Shown one piece after another: positions 12,526-25,510 of a DNA stretch of 64,000 nucleotides. Every line of letters begins with the position of its first letter. Position 1 is the first letter of the stretch. The notes under the pieces were generated by a model that searched no databases, was not told the DNA's origin, and saw nothing but the letters and a program-made list of their open reading frames with translations. A program made the translations under genes and the position numbers. Location of the stretch: positions 693,165-757,164 of the forward strand of contig NMRA01000056.1 in assembly GCA_002633005.1 (NCBI GenBank), written 5' to 3'. Source of the stretch: Phoronis australis. Taxonomy: Eukaryota > Phoronida > Phoronidae.

Positions 12526-13464
12526 TGCTGCCAAATGATACATTTTTGATATCGTTGCGATTACAGTGACTTCTAAATTTTTTAAAATTAATAGGCCCTT
12601 GCATACCTCACAGTAAAAGGTGCCTGTGGCATCTGAGAAGGGGAATTTTTTCAGGCGAGGGTAAAATTCTCCCCCAGCAAAGGACTTTTTAACCACTCAA
12701 GGGACCTGACGATGGGAATTTCATGTGATTTTTTTAAATGTGTTCAGAGGGAAATGGGGCTAACATTCAGTCTCACTATCAAAGGCCTTTCATTTTTAAC
12801 CCAGGTTACAGTTTATTTCAGAAATATGGTACAAAAATCTACAGTTTGGGACTGCCTCTTAAACTTCGGACGCTGAAAAATCAAATCGAAATGGAACTTT
12901 CTCAGAAGAGAAACATTGGGAGATAGGGAATTTTGGCGTTTACCATATTTTTCAAATCTTGGACACTGCATAAGAGACAGAAGTTCTGAAAAAAACATAG
13001 CCACTGACGGAACAGAATTCGAACGGATAAGTTTGTACTCTATTTGTCTGTCCAATGTCAATGCAGTATTAATGCTGTGCTGAGGACTGCAACTATGACG
13101 GAGACAGTTGCATAAACAAACATGTCAAATTTCCTTGGATGCATGATGTTCAGTTCGTTGTCATCAATCGAAGACAAGAAAATGCGAAGACAGGAAAATG
13201 CGGAACAAAGTGGATAAAGCAACTTCGTCGGTTTAATTCTGAATCAAATATTAATCCCCTTCCGTAAAGATACCTTTAATTCCAGAACTTCTGAACGGTT
13301 GAAATTAGGAATAATTTTCACAGACATTGACATGACGGTTTCAACATACCTGTGAATTTAAGCCAAACGTTCCAAGACGACACGCGTGCTTTCTTACCTC
13401 CAGGACACAGGAGAGTTTTATCCCTGTGTAATATGCACCTAACTGATTATTGAAGTTTTTAAAA

Positions 13465-13672
13465 CATTAACTGCACCAAGAACTGTGTGTGTCTGACATT
13501 AACTGCACCAAGAACTGTGTAAGTGTGTCCGACATTAACTGCATCAAGAACTGTGCAAGTGTTTCTGACATTAACTGCATCAAGAACTGTGTGTTTCTGA
13601 CATTAACTGCACCAAGAATTGTGTAAGTGTGTCTGACATTAATTGCACCAAGGACTGTGCAAGTGTGTCTGA
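13465..13672. repeat. Minisatellite, six units of 32 or 36 bp
   Basis: Six units start CATTAACTGCACCAAGAACT (or close variants), with lengths 32, 36, 36, 32, 36 and 36 bp. The 4-bp difference is loss of an AAGT-like segment in units 1 and 4. The long minus-strand open frame over it follows from the repeat and is not a gene. Confidence 0.9.
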
Positions 13673-14780
13673 CATTCCAAAAGTAGGTCAATGAAAACAA
13701 CACTGCCCAATACAATATCCAAACAATTATCAAATCAAGGCACACACTCAAGTATGACAATTAGATCTTGTCAAATCTGCAGTCAATTTTCAAACCTCTT
13801 AATTGTGAATAGCCTCCACAAGGTGGCACAATGAATACGTTAAAGTGGAAAAAGCATTTGAAAAGATCCAATGAGTATGCTTGAGAACATATAGCAAGCT
13901 TGGGTCCTCAACCAAAGTTCACCAGGTCTGTTTAACAGAGAAAAATCATAGACCCCCCATATGATAACCTGGCTAACTTCAAAGTAATGAAAACTCACAC
14001 TATTTTCCTCAGTTTTAAAGTTAGACTAGCTCAAATATAAGTCAGGATCTCAAGAAAAAAAAGATATGGTTAACTTGAGCTTCAAAGATTTGGCAATGAA
14101 ACAAGACACTGTTGAAAACCGAAATGAAACCTGAATAGAACCGAGAGGTCCTTTGTCCAGTTTTCTGGCATGTCCAGCCAATCATGTTAATACATCTATC
14201 TCCAAGTAGCACATCCCAGCATGTGTTACATTCGTGACTCTTGGTATTACTGGTGAGTCAGATAACCTTGCCCTTTCAGTTTCGAGGGAAAAAAGACCAG
14301 AACCAACTGTATCTGCAAAAACTGAAAACACAGAGATAATTTATAATACTTATTTGATATTAGCAAAGCTAAATCCTTTTAGATTGAACTTGCAGCTTGT
14401 TCCTATGACCTGTGTGTGATACAATTGTTTTAAAAATCAATGGACCTACTTCCTTTATGTAATGCGCACTTACTATATGACAATCAGGCAGGAGAACTAA
14501 TCACATAATATATCAGAGCTTATAACCTGCTGCATAACTAACACCATATGACACACAGCTTGAGACACACAAGCAAAGCTAACAGGGAAGGCTGTTTTCA
14601 TTTCACAACAAATTGTTCCCAAATCACAAAATACAGGAGGTGGAGCAGGCCGAGTGCCCTGCTGGAGGATAAAACCACGTGAAAACAGAAGCCAAGGAGT
14701 GGAGAGTCGAACACAGGAACAACTGATCTCCATTGTCACAGCGTGTGAATGAAAAATAATAATTCAAGTCCTGAAATGAA

Positions 14781-14947
14781 ACAGGGAGGGAGGGAGGGGT
14801 GAAGGGCAGGGGCGGAAGGGAAAGAAAAAGAACGGAGGAGGGAGAGAGTGAAGAAGAATGAAAAAGCGAGTGAAGATGAGAGGGTTGGAGGAAGATAGAG
14901 AGGGATGGATGACAGTGGAGGGACAGGAAGGAGATGGAGGGAGGGTT
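14781..14947. repeat. Purine-rich GA tract
   Basis: This is an almost pure purine stretch on the plus strand (GGGAGGGAGGGAGGGG near its start). It can form G-rich structures and creates a spurious Ser/Pro/Leu-rich open frame on the minus strand. Confidence 0.85.
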
Positions 14948-15354
14948 GGCTGAAGGACAATGTTGTCTGTTCACGGTTTCAAAGTACACTGTCCATCTCG
15001 CAGAATATCTATTCAAAGAACTACTATAGCCGTCCAATAAAATTGTAAACAGACAACACTGTAGTGTGTCTAACAAACTCTAGATATTGAATACAACAGA
15101 TAAAACGATCTTTTACTGCAATCTTTTGTATTTTCAAGGCGAAGACATTACTTTGCTTCCAGAGCTGAAATACAAATATTCAAATTTTGTCCATATTTGT
15201 TTCATGCCAACTGTGCAATAGTACATGTTAAGAAAAAAAGTTGTTTTCTTGATAGTCGTTCCTGCTGAGAAATCTGACAAGATAAAATTTCACCATACTG
15301 TATACTAAATCAGTCAAGAATTCCTGCACTATAATTTTCTAGTTGTTCCCCGGT

Positions 15355-15715
15355 AGACCACTTTTAACTGTAATGTAATACCAGAGTGCATGACTTGCCC
15401 AAGGGTCCAACAATACTGCTTTATGCATCCACTGCCACACAAACTTTGTACAAGGAAAACAGGCAAACCAATCTGTCGGCTAGTTACAATTTGGCGCCCT
15501 ACACCAGAGTACACTGCAGACAAGCCCATCCTTCAGATAGACCACTTTGCATTGTAAGCTCAGTAATACCCCCAGTGCATGACTTGCCCTAGGGCCCAAT
15601 AATACTGTTTTATGCATATCCTGACAAACAAACTAGGCTAGGAAAACACACAAACCACTCTGTCAGCTACTAACTGCCTGCACTGATATTCCCCTCCCCC
15701 GGGCTTGTCTGCAGA
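15355..15715. repeat. Diverged tandem duplication, two units of about 180 bp
   Basis: Unit 1 (about 15355-15537) and unit 2 (about 15538-15715) share TAGACCACTTT, GTGCATGACTTGCCC, AATACTG, TTTATGCAT, GGAAAACA, CAAACCA and a GTCTGCAG or CTGCAGACAAGCCC region in the same order. No protein is conserved between the units. The SINE at 15722 follows directly. Confidence 0.7.
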
Positions 15716-15721
15716 AAGCTC

Positions 15722-15957
15722 CACTGACAAAAATAATTGTAGGCTGTCGAGTACACATTGTGTTAGACGCGCACAAGTCGCTCATGTGGGCCCATTGCAC
15801 TGTCACCTGGAACCATTTCCATGTAGTTAAAACCAAGCTGAGGAGCTATAGACCTGACTCAAGGGTCTAGCAGTGTGTCCCAGTGAGACTCGAACTCATC
15901 AGTGGCCTCGAGTAAAGGAAGCGAACACTTATCCCACTAGGCCACTCTGTCGCCTCT
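15722..15957 (-). mobile_element. tRNA-derived SINE, copy 1
   Basis: On the minus strand the head reads GAGGCGACAGAGTGGCCTAG, then TGGGATAAG (A-box-like), and 40 bp later GAGTTCGAGTCTC (B box, consensus GGTTCGANTCC). The body CTGCTAGACCCTTGAGTCAG, the block CAGTGCAATGGGCCCA and the tail CAATTATTTTTGTC are shared with 61582-61832. The head is tRNA-like but lacks proper cloverleaf pairing throughout, so it is not a tRNA gene. Confidence 0.85.
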
Positions 15958-17895
15958 GGTAATAGGCAAGGCACAAACTGTTCGTGGAGAATAAAAAATG
16001 ACCTCAAGGTTATGCAGGACCCCAGAAAAATATCCAAATTCGTAACGTTTCTCAGAAGTAATAGACTGGGTTCAGATGAAACTTTCAAATACTACACTTA
16101 TGCGCTCTTCTCCAATTCTCTGTTAGGAATGGCTCTTAAAATGCTCTACTTCTGTATGAGGGGCTATCAAAAGTTGCGTAAAACGAAAAACAAATAATTC
16201 AGAAAACCATAACGGCGTTATGAGATTTCATCTTGTACATTTATATCAAATGAAATGCGTTTGTGTTATCCATACCATAGTTTCATTATCAATTAATGCA
16301 GACAAATACAAGTTTCATCATAAAATTTACTAAAATTTTCGATTTGTCTCTGACCTAAGTCAGTTTTGTTGGTACAGGCCCCTCATCATGCTGTGACTCG
16401 ATGACAGATTATCAAAAAATTCAATAATCAAATTCTACATCTGCTGAGTTATAGTTTATAGTATTGTAAATATTTAGCTAAGCACACAGACAGGTGGAGT
16501 GGTGATAAGGTCCTTGATAATTTAAAATGTGCTGTTGACTTAAAATGAGCAGGTTGACAAAGAGCTGACTCACTTGAATGATAGATAGTAAAATCAATAG
16601 GGTAGACTGGATGAGAGGACTTCTGCACTCCTTTATGGGAAATAAATACAGCAGGTGCCTGAGTCACAACTACTGATTAAATGTAATGGAAATTAACACC
16701 TGGCAACTTTTACTTACGAAACTAACACTGTAATGGAGTATTAATTATCAGCCAACAGAAAGCCAAGATAATCTTTATAAGGCAATACTCCTGCAGCTAC
16801 TCAATATCATTCGCCACACAAAACTAGTTCTAGGCTTATAGCCTCTAAGGCATTTTTGTTATGCAAAACTTAAATGTGTTTTCAAAAACAAGAAATGCCA
16901 CAATTGGAACAATAAAACGAGCACACATCTTCATTTCAGACATGAAAAATGTTCCAAATTCAATAACGTGCCTGTAAAGCAGAAACCACAAGAATTAGGA
17001 TGCCAATTTTTTTAATGTTATTTTGAAGAGAAATTTGACACAACAAAATTCTACATTGTCTGGAGACAACCTCATACGAACAATAAAAATTCTTCAGTTT
17101 GGGACACAATATGATGACAGGACAAAGTTCATTTCTCCAAATTTGAAAAAAAAAAATTTGTCTTTAACGTGGTTTATGTGGCGTAACCATAACCAAACAG
17201 CACTTGGTAAAATTCTGAGCATTTGCAACAGTGCTGAGCACACGTCTTCTGGGTGACAATTGTGATTTTCAGAGGATTCCATGGCTCCCCGCACATGATT
17301 ACTACTAAGGCTAGTCAGAAAAATTTCCCCCATACATTTCAGTGCATCACCCATAATCCTGTTTACCATGGCTCCGTGCAGTACTTGCAAAGCATCAAAT
17401 ACATCCAAAACATGTAGTTACACTTCTAGCACCGTTTTCGGACAATACGCCAAAACGCCCCTTTTCATTTTTCACGGGGTTCCGACACCGTCGTGAATTC
17501 CCACAGATTTTCTAAACTTTCTTTGACATTAGCCGTGGTAGAAAACTTGAACGGGAAAAGTCATTTTACTTGGCACTAAATACCTTTCATGGAAAAAATG
17601 ATACAATACAATTTCACTCGTCTGTCAGTGAGTCTCAAACAGCTGAGATTTTACCCCACCTGGCTCCCAAGACTAGGGGTGACTCTCACATAAGGTGCAT
17701 CCCGTAGTAGTCTCACTCGCCTGCTAGCCTTTTGGATCAATTCCCCACCAAATGGTTTCATTTTGTGTCAGGAACTCAACAAAAGGTAAATACTTTGCAA
17801 CAGAAATTTACAGGATGGGTTTTTCTCATAAGATTTACAGGATTAAAAAAACTATGGGCTCATTCCAAGAAATTGACTTAAGTTCATTTTTGATT
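15958..17895. other. No gene seen; dispersed MITE fragments
   Basis: About 17080-17250 (CAGTTTGGGACACAATATG) and about 17430-17680 resemble the repeat family at 39426-39637, here in two orientations. I see no supported exon. Confidence 0.4.
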
Positions 17896-18962
17896 TACCA
17901 TAAACGTTCGGTTTAACACCCTGGGTGGTTAAATTGGCAAACCCAAAAAATCGGGGGTGGACGGTTAACCAGACATGGGCGCTTAAACGTGAAATTTCAA
18001 GAAATCCAGGGTGGGCGGTTAACCGAACATGGGCGCTTATTACGACAGACAACTGCCCTGGGCGGTTAATCTTACCTCGTGATCTAAGTCCCCACATGAC
18101 ACACGTACTTGGAACATGTAGCACTTTTCAAAGAGCTTTATTGTCACGTCGCCAAATGACGGTAAAAACTTCATAACAAAGGATGATCCCAACAAAGGTT
18201 CTGTTGCCCTCAGATTAGTCATTCACAGTTAAACTTAAAAAAATTGCTGAGTAATAGACCCGTGCCATCCTGCAGTCTTGTTAGTTTGTTAGAACTGCAG
18301 TGCGCAGACGACCAGTGACCACGCAGCGCTCCACTAGGATTGCAAGTGGTGACACTGCAAAAGTGCGCGCGTGCAAGCGCTACGTGTTGCAAAGGTCACA
18401 GCTGACATCAAGGTTACAGTCCCGTGCTAGCTTTCAAGTTGAGCCAGAAGCAGTTTTAAAATTAAGTGTAATAAAGTTTGAAAACTTATTCAGGTGTTTT
18501 TTGGGTTTGAGATGTTTATAGTCGACACTGCGTGACTCAATAATATTTTCACTTCCCGTTGCATGAAAAATGCTAGAAGTAAGACANNNNNNNNNNNNNN
18601 NNNNNNNNNNNNNNNNNNNNNNNNNNNNNNNNNNNNNNNNNNNNNNNNNNNNNNNNNNNNNNNNNNNNNNNNNNNNNNNNNNNNNNNNNNNNNNNNNNNN
18701 NNNNNNNNNNNNNNNNNNNGGGGGGGGGGTAAGCATCATCTGTATTTAAAAGTCGGAAATCGAGCGTTTCCTAACGCTTGGCGCTAAATCTTCAATCTTA
18801 AAAAGTCGAGGATGGGCGCTTAACCGAGAGGTGGGCGCTTAACTGGAAATCTTCAAGATCGAAGATGGGCGGTTAACCGAACAGTGGGCGGTTAAATCGT
18901 AAATCCACCTAAAGTAGGGGGTGGGTGGTTCAATGAGCATGGGCGTTAACGCGAACATTTAC
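17896..18962 (-). mobile_element. TIR transposon with GTTAACCGCCC subterminal repeats, short copy
   Basis: The ends are TACCATAAACGTTCGGTTTA and, on the other strand, TGTAAATGTTCGCGTTAACG, both followed inward by many GGTTAACCGCCCA-type repeats. The left part matches the right end of the 31346-33807 element in reverse, and the right part matches its left end, so this copy lies in the opposite orientation and is internally shortened. A 133-bp N gap sits inside. No transposase frame is visible. Confidence 0.8.
18587..18719. other. Assembly gap (N)
   Basis: 133 unknown bases inside a transposon copy, followed by a poly-G run. Any open frame crossing it is meaningless. Confidence 0.99.
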
Positions 18963-19899
18963 ACTAAGTCTAAAATTTGACTCGACTTCCAAACTTTGAA
19001 CTTCCACATCCTGTAAGTTAGTTGAACTTAAGACAAAACTTAAGTCAAACTTTAGATTGCTTTCTTGGAATAGACTTTGAGACAAATTGAAGCGCTATCA
19101 TAAAATTGGTTTAAATTTAAGATTTCTCTTAGCTAAGTCAGTTTTCTTGGAAAGGACCCCATTGCCTAAAAAGGTTCTTTTGAGGGGAACAAGGTGCAAA
19201 CAAAGGCTGATTTCTCAAAGCAGTTCCTTACAGTTAGTACCATCACAAATGCGTAAAAATATTCGAGTACCCCCCTCAATCTGGTTGTAGTTTTGGGATC
19301 CTAGAAAGACCGAAAAGGTGTCACTTGTGTGATTTTTTACAATCAACTGACTAGTGTCTAATCTTCTAGATCCTATGAAGCCTGACTATTGACATGCTTT
19401 TAGTCTAGACACCTGTAATTGTCACATCAGTATTTAACATGGATAAGAACGTTAAATATGCGAAGTCTATTGATACTGTCGCTACTGCTATTATCATCAT
19501 GGTGTAAAAGGCATAAAACTAATATCGAGGAAATTTGACACTTATTTTAGGATAGAGAAAAGTGCGGAGTTCACTTGAGGGGCGCTTTCAGACAAAAGAC
19601 GCTTGAAAGTAAAGCTAGGTGTGATCATAACCTTTGACAGTATTGTTTGATGATATCTTGCAAGACTTGCACAGTCTTATTTTTCTCTCGAGAAACTTGC
19701 ACTACTTGCATTACAAATATGTCAAAAAGAAAGACCACTACGCGGAACCATGATTTTCTTTGATAACGGAAAACGGACGAAATTCATGGCCAAATCTGAT
19801 GTCTTTCACATATTCTAGTAGCAGATACCGTAACTCTCCTATTTATAATTACCAACATCTAAGAATATAATCTGTTAAATTCAATTATTCTGGCCACCA

Positions 19900-20034
19900 A
19901 TGGATATGCTCAAGAAGTTGCTCATTTTTCCTGAAGATGGCGACGTTCTTTTTCTGGATCAGATAACAGAAACCACGAGGTACAACAAGTTATTGGTAAA
20001 ACAAAGATGCGGAATAACACAGCTGAAAAACTAA
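19900..20034 (+). CDS. Short ORF of 44 residues, unrecognised
   Basis: The frame starts MDMLKKLLIFPEDGDVLFLD and runs to TAA at 20032. Residue composition is protein-like, with acidic and hydrophobic residues alternating. A possible GTAAAA donor after the first 32 codons would make it an initial exon. I do not recognise the sequence, and no partner exon was found, although another protein-like frame lies at 20591-20740. It may be a fragment of a degraded transposon. Confidence 0.25.
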   Translation: MDMLKKLLIFPEDGDVLFLDQITETTRYNKLLVKQRCGITQLKN

Positions 20035-20590
20035 GGCAATTCACAGCTCACTTTTATGTTACTTATCACTTCGAAGGACGGAAACGAACTTTTCTGATTT
20101 ACATAATGCAAAAAAGAGAATATTGTGTTTGCTAAAATGGATTTATCTTTTAATGACAACGAAAAATCGGGATTTCTAACCATGTCATATATCGGTTAAA
20201 CTGTGAACTGTGGATGGCAGTACACGGAAACTGTATGTACACAATTATATATGGTAGCAGATATGAGCTATGGACATGTAAGATAAAGACCAGAAAAGCA
20301 ACACCAATGGCTGATGTATCACCCTTAACAGGCTTGACTCAGTAACTTGTCACGTCACAGCAAACAGCCCTACTTGCTTCTTCTACCAAATTGCAAATTC
20401 AGGATCAATAACATTTTTCAGAACAATATCAAAAATTGTTTCACGAGCAGTGCTTGACACAGGTGAAAATGTCTGCTAGAAAATACGAGAAACGACATAT
20501 TTGCCACTCATATTCCCAGATCTGAGCTCGCAGAAAGTGGCGACAAAAAAAAACGTCTGTACTTGTTTTTACTCATATTTTTCAAGCATT

Positions 20591-20740
20591 TACTCACTTA
20601 TGTCAAGCCCTGAAGGCCCTGAAACACAAAATCGGTCACGAATACAGTGCGAACACGTCTTACGTAACATTTTGAAGTTACGAGATGGAGATGGGACGAA
20701 ACTGTCAACGCTGGCCAAAAGAATACCTCAGAGCATGTAA
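20591..20740 (+). CDS. Short protein-like ORF fragment, unrecognised
   Basis: This is the 3' part of an open frame beginning at 20501. From about 20599 it reads MSSPEGPETQNRSRIQCEHV and continues with a charged segment (LRNILKLRDGDGTKLSTLAK) to the stop. An overlapping frame ends EYLRACNPVVQWPVSHL at about 20798. Both look more coding-like than surrounding DNA, which may indicate a frameshifted relic. No family is recognised. Confidence 0.2.
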   Translation, partial: YSLMSSPEGPETQNRSRIQCEHVLRNILKLRDGDGTKLSTLAKRIPQSM

Positions 20741-21008
20741 TCCTGTTGTTCAATGGCCAGTAAGTCATTTATGACATCACACAGGGAGGACTCAAATGTC
20801 ACAGCTTTTTAGTGCATTTTGTATACAAGCCACAGAACTTTGTCTTTCTCACACACGCGAGACACGATATTTGTCAGTGGTAAAAATGGATTCCATAATT
20901 CTACAATTGTGAGAAAAAGGAGCCAACATTTGATGTAGAATGAAATAAATGTTAATGCAATAGAACACTAACAGCCAAATTTCTCACACTTTGTCACAAA
21001 ATTCCCAA

Positions 21009-22640
21009 ACAAGAGCAAGGTGGAGCGTTGAAATGCGCCCACGAATGCATTGCAAATGGTGTGCTTTTAGGGTAATTTATTTGTATCATAAAAATGACCA
21101 CTAGATGGCGCAAAAACGTACAATCCATCCAAAAACAGGAACATGTCATATTTCATAAAAATCTGTCAAGGAACTTCAGAGAAACAAAGGAAAACAGAAT
21201 AAAATGAAATTGCTACTAGTGGGCACAGTGTCCGTTGGATCCGCCTGACAGCCGTCGTCGTCTGTTGTTATCTTCATTAGTGAAGATTCTGCAGTGGGTT
21301 TAAGAGATACAACTATAGGCGCAAAACAAAACTACCACTAGGAGGCGCCATAGTAGTCAGTCACCATCATCAAAGGTCGTCTTCACACTGAAAATATATT
21401 TGCCAATTTTCAAGTGATTTGGTTGATACAGGGGTGGACACCAAAAACAAGATTTGAAAACAGCAAAAATGGCCACTAGGTGGTGCAAAATACCTCGATT
21501 CCATCCAAAAACAGGAAGATAGCGTCATCACACCAACAGATGCCTATATTTAAAATTTTATGAAAATCTGTTGAGGACCTTTGAAGATACTGAGTTAAAC
21601 ATAAAAAACTAAAATTACCACTAGGGGGCACAGCAGTAGTCAGATCTGTCCGAAAGTCGTCGTCATGTGTAGCCAACATCATATAAATACACTTGCTAAA
21701 TTAAGTAAAGATCCTGCGAATGGTTTAGAAGATACAGCCACAGGCGCAACAAAAACAAAACTGCCACTAGGAGGCGCCACAGTAGTCGAAATCGCCGGAA
21801 ATCATTGTAAACCGTCCTCCTTATAGTAAGCACATACATGCCAATTTTCACAATCATCCTTTTAGCAGTTAACGGTTGATAGATGGGTGGACGCAAAAAA
21901 CAGACTTGAAAACAGTAAAAATGGCCACTAGGTGGCATAAACTACATTGAATCCATCCGAAAACGGGAGGATAGCATCACCTCACTAATAGGTGCCTACA
22001 TATTGAATTTCATGAAAATCCGTAAAGGACTTTTGAAGATACAACGGTAAACGTAAAAAAATAAAATTGCCACTAGGGGGCACACCGGTAGTCGTATTTG
22101 TCCAAAAGTCGTCATCGTCCATTGTAAACATCATATAACCATACTTACTAAATTTCGTCGAAATCGTCGGAAAATCATCGTCAACCGTCCTCTTCACAGT
22201 AAGCACATACATGCCAATTTCACAATCATTCTTTGAGCGGTTTGGTTGATAGAGGGGTGGATGCAAAAAAACAGACTTTAAACAGTAAAAATGGCCACTA
22301 GGTGGCGCAAACTACATTGAATCCATCCAAAAACGGGAGGATAACGTCACCTCACTAATAGGTGCCAACATACCAAATTTCATGAAAATCCGTTCAGGAC
22401 TTCTGAAGATACAAAGGTAAGCGTAAAAACTAAAATTGCCACTAGGGGGCACACCGGTAGTCGGATCTGTCCGAAAGTTCGCTCAAGCCGTCCCATTCAT
22501 AAATGGAACACATGTGCCAAATTTCATGAACGCATGTCGAAGGGTTTTGGAGATAAAGCAGTGGACGCCGGACGGACGCCGTCCGGACGGAGATGACGGC
22601 ATAATGCGCCCACATAAAATATGTGGGCGCATAAAAATCA
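21009..22640 (+). repeat. CTCF-box repeat family, copy 2 (longest)
   Basis: It starts AGAGCAAGGTGGAGCGTTGA and ends at the palindrome 22604-22632, whose perfect 12-bp arms are ATGCGCCCACAT and ATGTGGGCGCAT. Boxes of the CCACTAG type are at 21098, 21335, 21473, 21618, 21764, 21925, 22070, 22295 and 22439. Five of them (21098, 21618, 22070, 22295, 22439) match CCASYAGRKGGCRS completely. Spacings of 145, 146, 161 and 145 bp repeat, giving a three-box higher-order unit of 452 bp. A GC-rich segment with GGACGCCGGACGGACGCCG precedes the palindrome. No conserved frame is present. Confidence 0.88.
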
Positions 22641-24821
22641 CATAATTTTAGGCAAGCAATTTCTGTCACAGAATGTCACCATGTCACAGGCAATCAGTTC
22701 TTTATAATAAGCAACAGCTGATGAACAAAAGAAGTCATATCAAACAAAACTCATCTTTGATAAATGTTTCATAGAACCTTTTCAAAGTTTGGCACTCCTG
22801 TGGGGTTTCAGCAGTTCCGGGTCAGTATGCTTTTTGTTGACATAGTAACCAACGCGGATGTACTCCTTGTTTTTATATGAACACCGAACATGGCAGTTTG
22901 GGACACAATATGGCAGACTGGTGAAATTATTTTTGATTTTGTCAAATTTCTCAACAAAATTAACTTTTCAGTTAAATTTATTTTGCTCTCATCTGGAACA
23001 CATGGTAAAGATTGCAACAATGTGGTAACCCTCTGAAAAATACAAATATGACAATTTCAGTAATAATTTTTGTCGATGATATTCTTATTTTTTTAATTGT
23101 GGCTACCATAACTATGCTCTCTTGAAGATATCATTTCTCACAACTGAATAACAACATGTCTGACTGGACTCCATATTTTTTAACTTTGCCTGTCACATGA
23201 TCAAACTCCAACTGCCTAAAAACACACACACAGTCCACACTTTGCAATATCCAGCATACAAAAATGGCAGAAAAGAAGACATCTTGATGAACTTGAGATA
23301 TGTTGTGCTTCAGCATTGCCATAGTTTGTACTATAAATCTACCACAGAACAAAACTTTGCCTTCATTTTGAGCTATTTAACAATGCAATCAGGGATGAAA
23401 ATGAAAAAAAAAAACATGTTATTATGTCATGTTTGCACAACTAGGTTTCAATAGTGCAGTGCTTGAACACGACAGGCTACTTCAGAAATGATGAGATTGT
23501 AAACAATCTTGGACGACATTTGAGATCGTCAACACCCATTTAAGAAGGGAGGCTTGAGTTCGCTAGTGACAAGTGGTGCAAAATTAAAGGTACTACTTTT
23601 GACATCTGCAGAGATTGAAAACAGGGTGATCGTGTGAAAAGGGAAATTCTATGAGAAGGGCCCTTGTTTCACTTGTGACGCACGAGCGTACCCCCACCTC
23701 CCTAGAAATCCATGAGCTAAATATGACTAGATACCTTACCAGCCACAGAAATGAACATCAAACTAGGAACTGTGCACAATTTGAACCGATAACATCAAAG
23801 ACATGCTTACTTTTAAAGCTCACAAACAAATTAGCAAAGACATGTTGAAACAAAACAACACCAAGTCATTTGAAGCACTAACTACGTAGGTCAAGCAGAA
23901 ATCATAGACTTCAATATTGGAATGAATCAAGTTAGCCACCGCGAGTCTCTCTGTGAAGTAATCAATGAACTTCGTTTAGTGTACGGTTTAACCATGTGTA
24001 ACTAGCAACGCTAACTGATCACATTAAACAAAAAAAAACAAAAACCAAACAAATGGTCCATTCCCAAAAATGATTCAAAACAAAGGTACCAACAGATGGT
24101 GCTGCACGAGACATAGTCGTCAAAACTTTTAACAAGAAAACAAAAACGCATTCAGTTTTTAACTTTAAATATTTCTTTTGGACTTTTGGACTCTAAAAAT
24201 TTAAAGGAAGTTGTCCCGACTAAATAAATACTAACAATCTGCAATATCGAATTGTTCTAACCAAGTAGATATGACCCATGTTCGGGTAGACACACACTCC
24301 AACAAAGTCAAACTAAATAACTCTGAAACCCCATGTTTTGCTATACTCAACACCCTTATTTTAAATAACCCATTTACAGTTTAAAATCAGTTTGTTGTCC
24401 AAGTAGATTGATAAATCATTCAGCCTTAAACCCCCACCTGGTGGTGGTTCCAGTCCTTACCTTATGAAGTCCACCGCACAACTGAATCAATTTGTCGCAG
24501 ATGAAAGACAACATAGTAGTTGCGGATGTCCAGATTTCAGTTCCAGTGCTTACTAAGTTGTTTTGATAACATTTTGAGAATTTACCCATTGGTAAACATA
24601 CTACTTTTTACTACTGTCGTGGGATTTAGCCGGAGAACAAATAGTAAATGCCGCGACAACAACTTAATGACCAGTCATTTATAATTCATGAACGTCTGGA
24701 CAGGACCTTGACCAATGTGTATGCATGGATTCCTTCAGTGTTCCGCACCCAATCCAATTCATTCTTTACAGTCTAAACGGATCAGCAATCAGGGTTAATT
24801 GGTACCCAGTAAATGTATTCT
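22641..24821. other. No gene seen; dispersed repeat fragment
   Basis: 22893-23060 contains CAGTTTGGGACACAATATGG and CAACAATGTGGTAACC, related to 39426-39637. No exon is supported. A minus-strand frame near 24466-24600 ends at a GTAAGG but has no recognisable content. Confidence 0.4.
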
Positions 24822-24895
24822 AAACTTCAGTATACACAGAGTACGGCCTTCCCATTCCAAACTTCAGTATACACAGAGTACAGCCTTCTCAATTC
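24822..24895. repeat. Two-unit tandem repeat, 37 bp
   Basis: AAACTTCAGTATACACAGAG followed by TACRGCCTTC occurs twice in succession with a few differences near the end of each unit. Confidence 0.85.
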
Positions 24896-25119
24896 AAATT
24901 CCTTGAGCATACGGTAACCCAAAAGTATAGTTGACCTCTCAACATATTTGAACACAACAAAGAGAAAACTAGCACCCTTGTGCCAAATATATAATTGCTC
25001 CAGTAGAAATAACTTTTCTTGTGGTCAGGTAACACACCATTCCATGAGCAGTGAATTATAAACAGCTTGCGCCAACAATCCTATAAAAACACACACCAAG
25101 GCGCCCTGGACAAAAGCTG

Positions 25120-25510
25120 TGTTCAGACCAACCTAGGAACCGCTAACTATACCCTCTTGTAACTCTTTCTATAGTTTCACAGTTATGCAATCGGCACCTT
25201 TCACAAAAACTGTTTTAGTGGCCAGTAGTTGTCAGAGCTATTGCCTTCCAATATTCTCCCCAGTCAATACCATGGTTGCCATTGTTTCCAAGGAGATTTG
25301 ACAGCAATGACACTGGAGTTACAACTTTTGAAAATGCCATGTTCACAGCCAGTTGCTATAGTTACAACCATCACTAAACCACCTTCCCAGAGAGTTAACT
25401 GCACTATAATAGTTACCACATATACAAGACCAGTTCTAAACTGTTCACACACAGAGTTATAACCTTTGACTCTGTTTCAAAAGGTATAACCCCTTTGTTG
25501 TAAACAGTGC
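25120..25510 (+). repeat. Dispersed repeat family E, copy 1
   Basis: The right end (GTTATAACCTTTGACTC through GGTATAACCCCTTTGTTG to AAACAGTG) is the reverse complement of the left end of the 36540-36995 copy. The middle (CCATTGTTTCCAAGGAGATT TGACAGCA) recurs near 40722. The terminal regions are loosely complementary, as in a MITE. Confidence 0.6.

Noticed and set aside
13465-13672. CRISPR-like array
   Set aside because: Units are contiguous without unique spacers, and the genome is eukaryotic; it is a minisatellite.
14624-15076. 150-residue minus ORF rich in Ser, Leu and Pro
   Set aside because: It is the complement of the GA-rich tract and has simple composition without a domain.
15860-15957. 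tRNA gene
   Set aside because: The A and B boxes belong to a SINE head; the same body and tail occur at 61582-61832.
24466-24600. Minus-strand frame of about 43 codons ending at GTAAGG
   Set aside because: Phase and donor look plausible, but there is no upstream support, no partner exon and no recognisable family.
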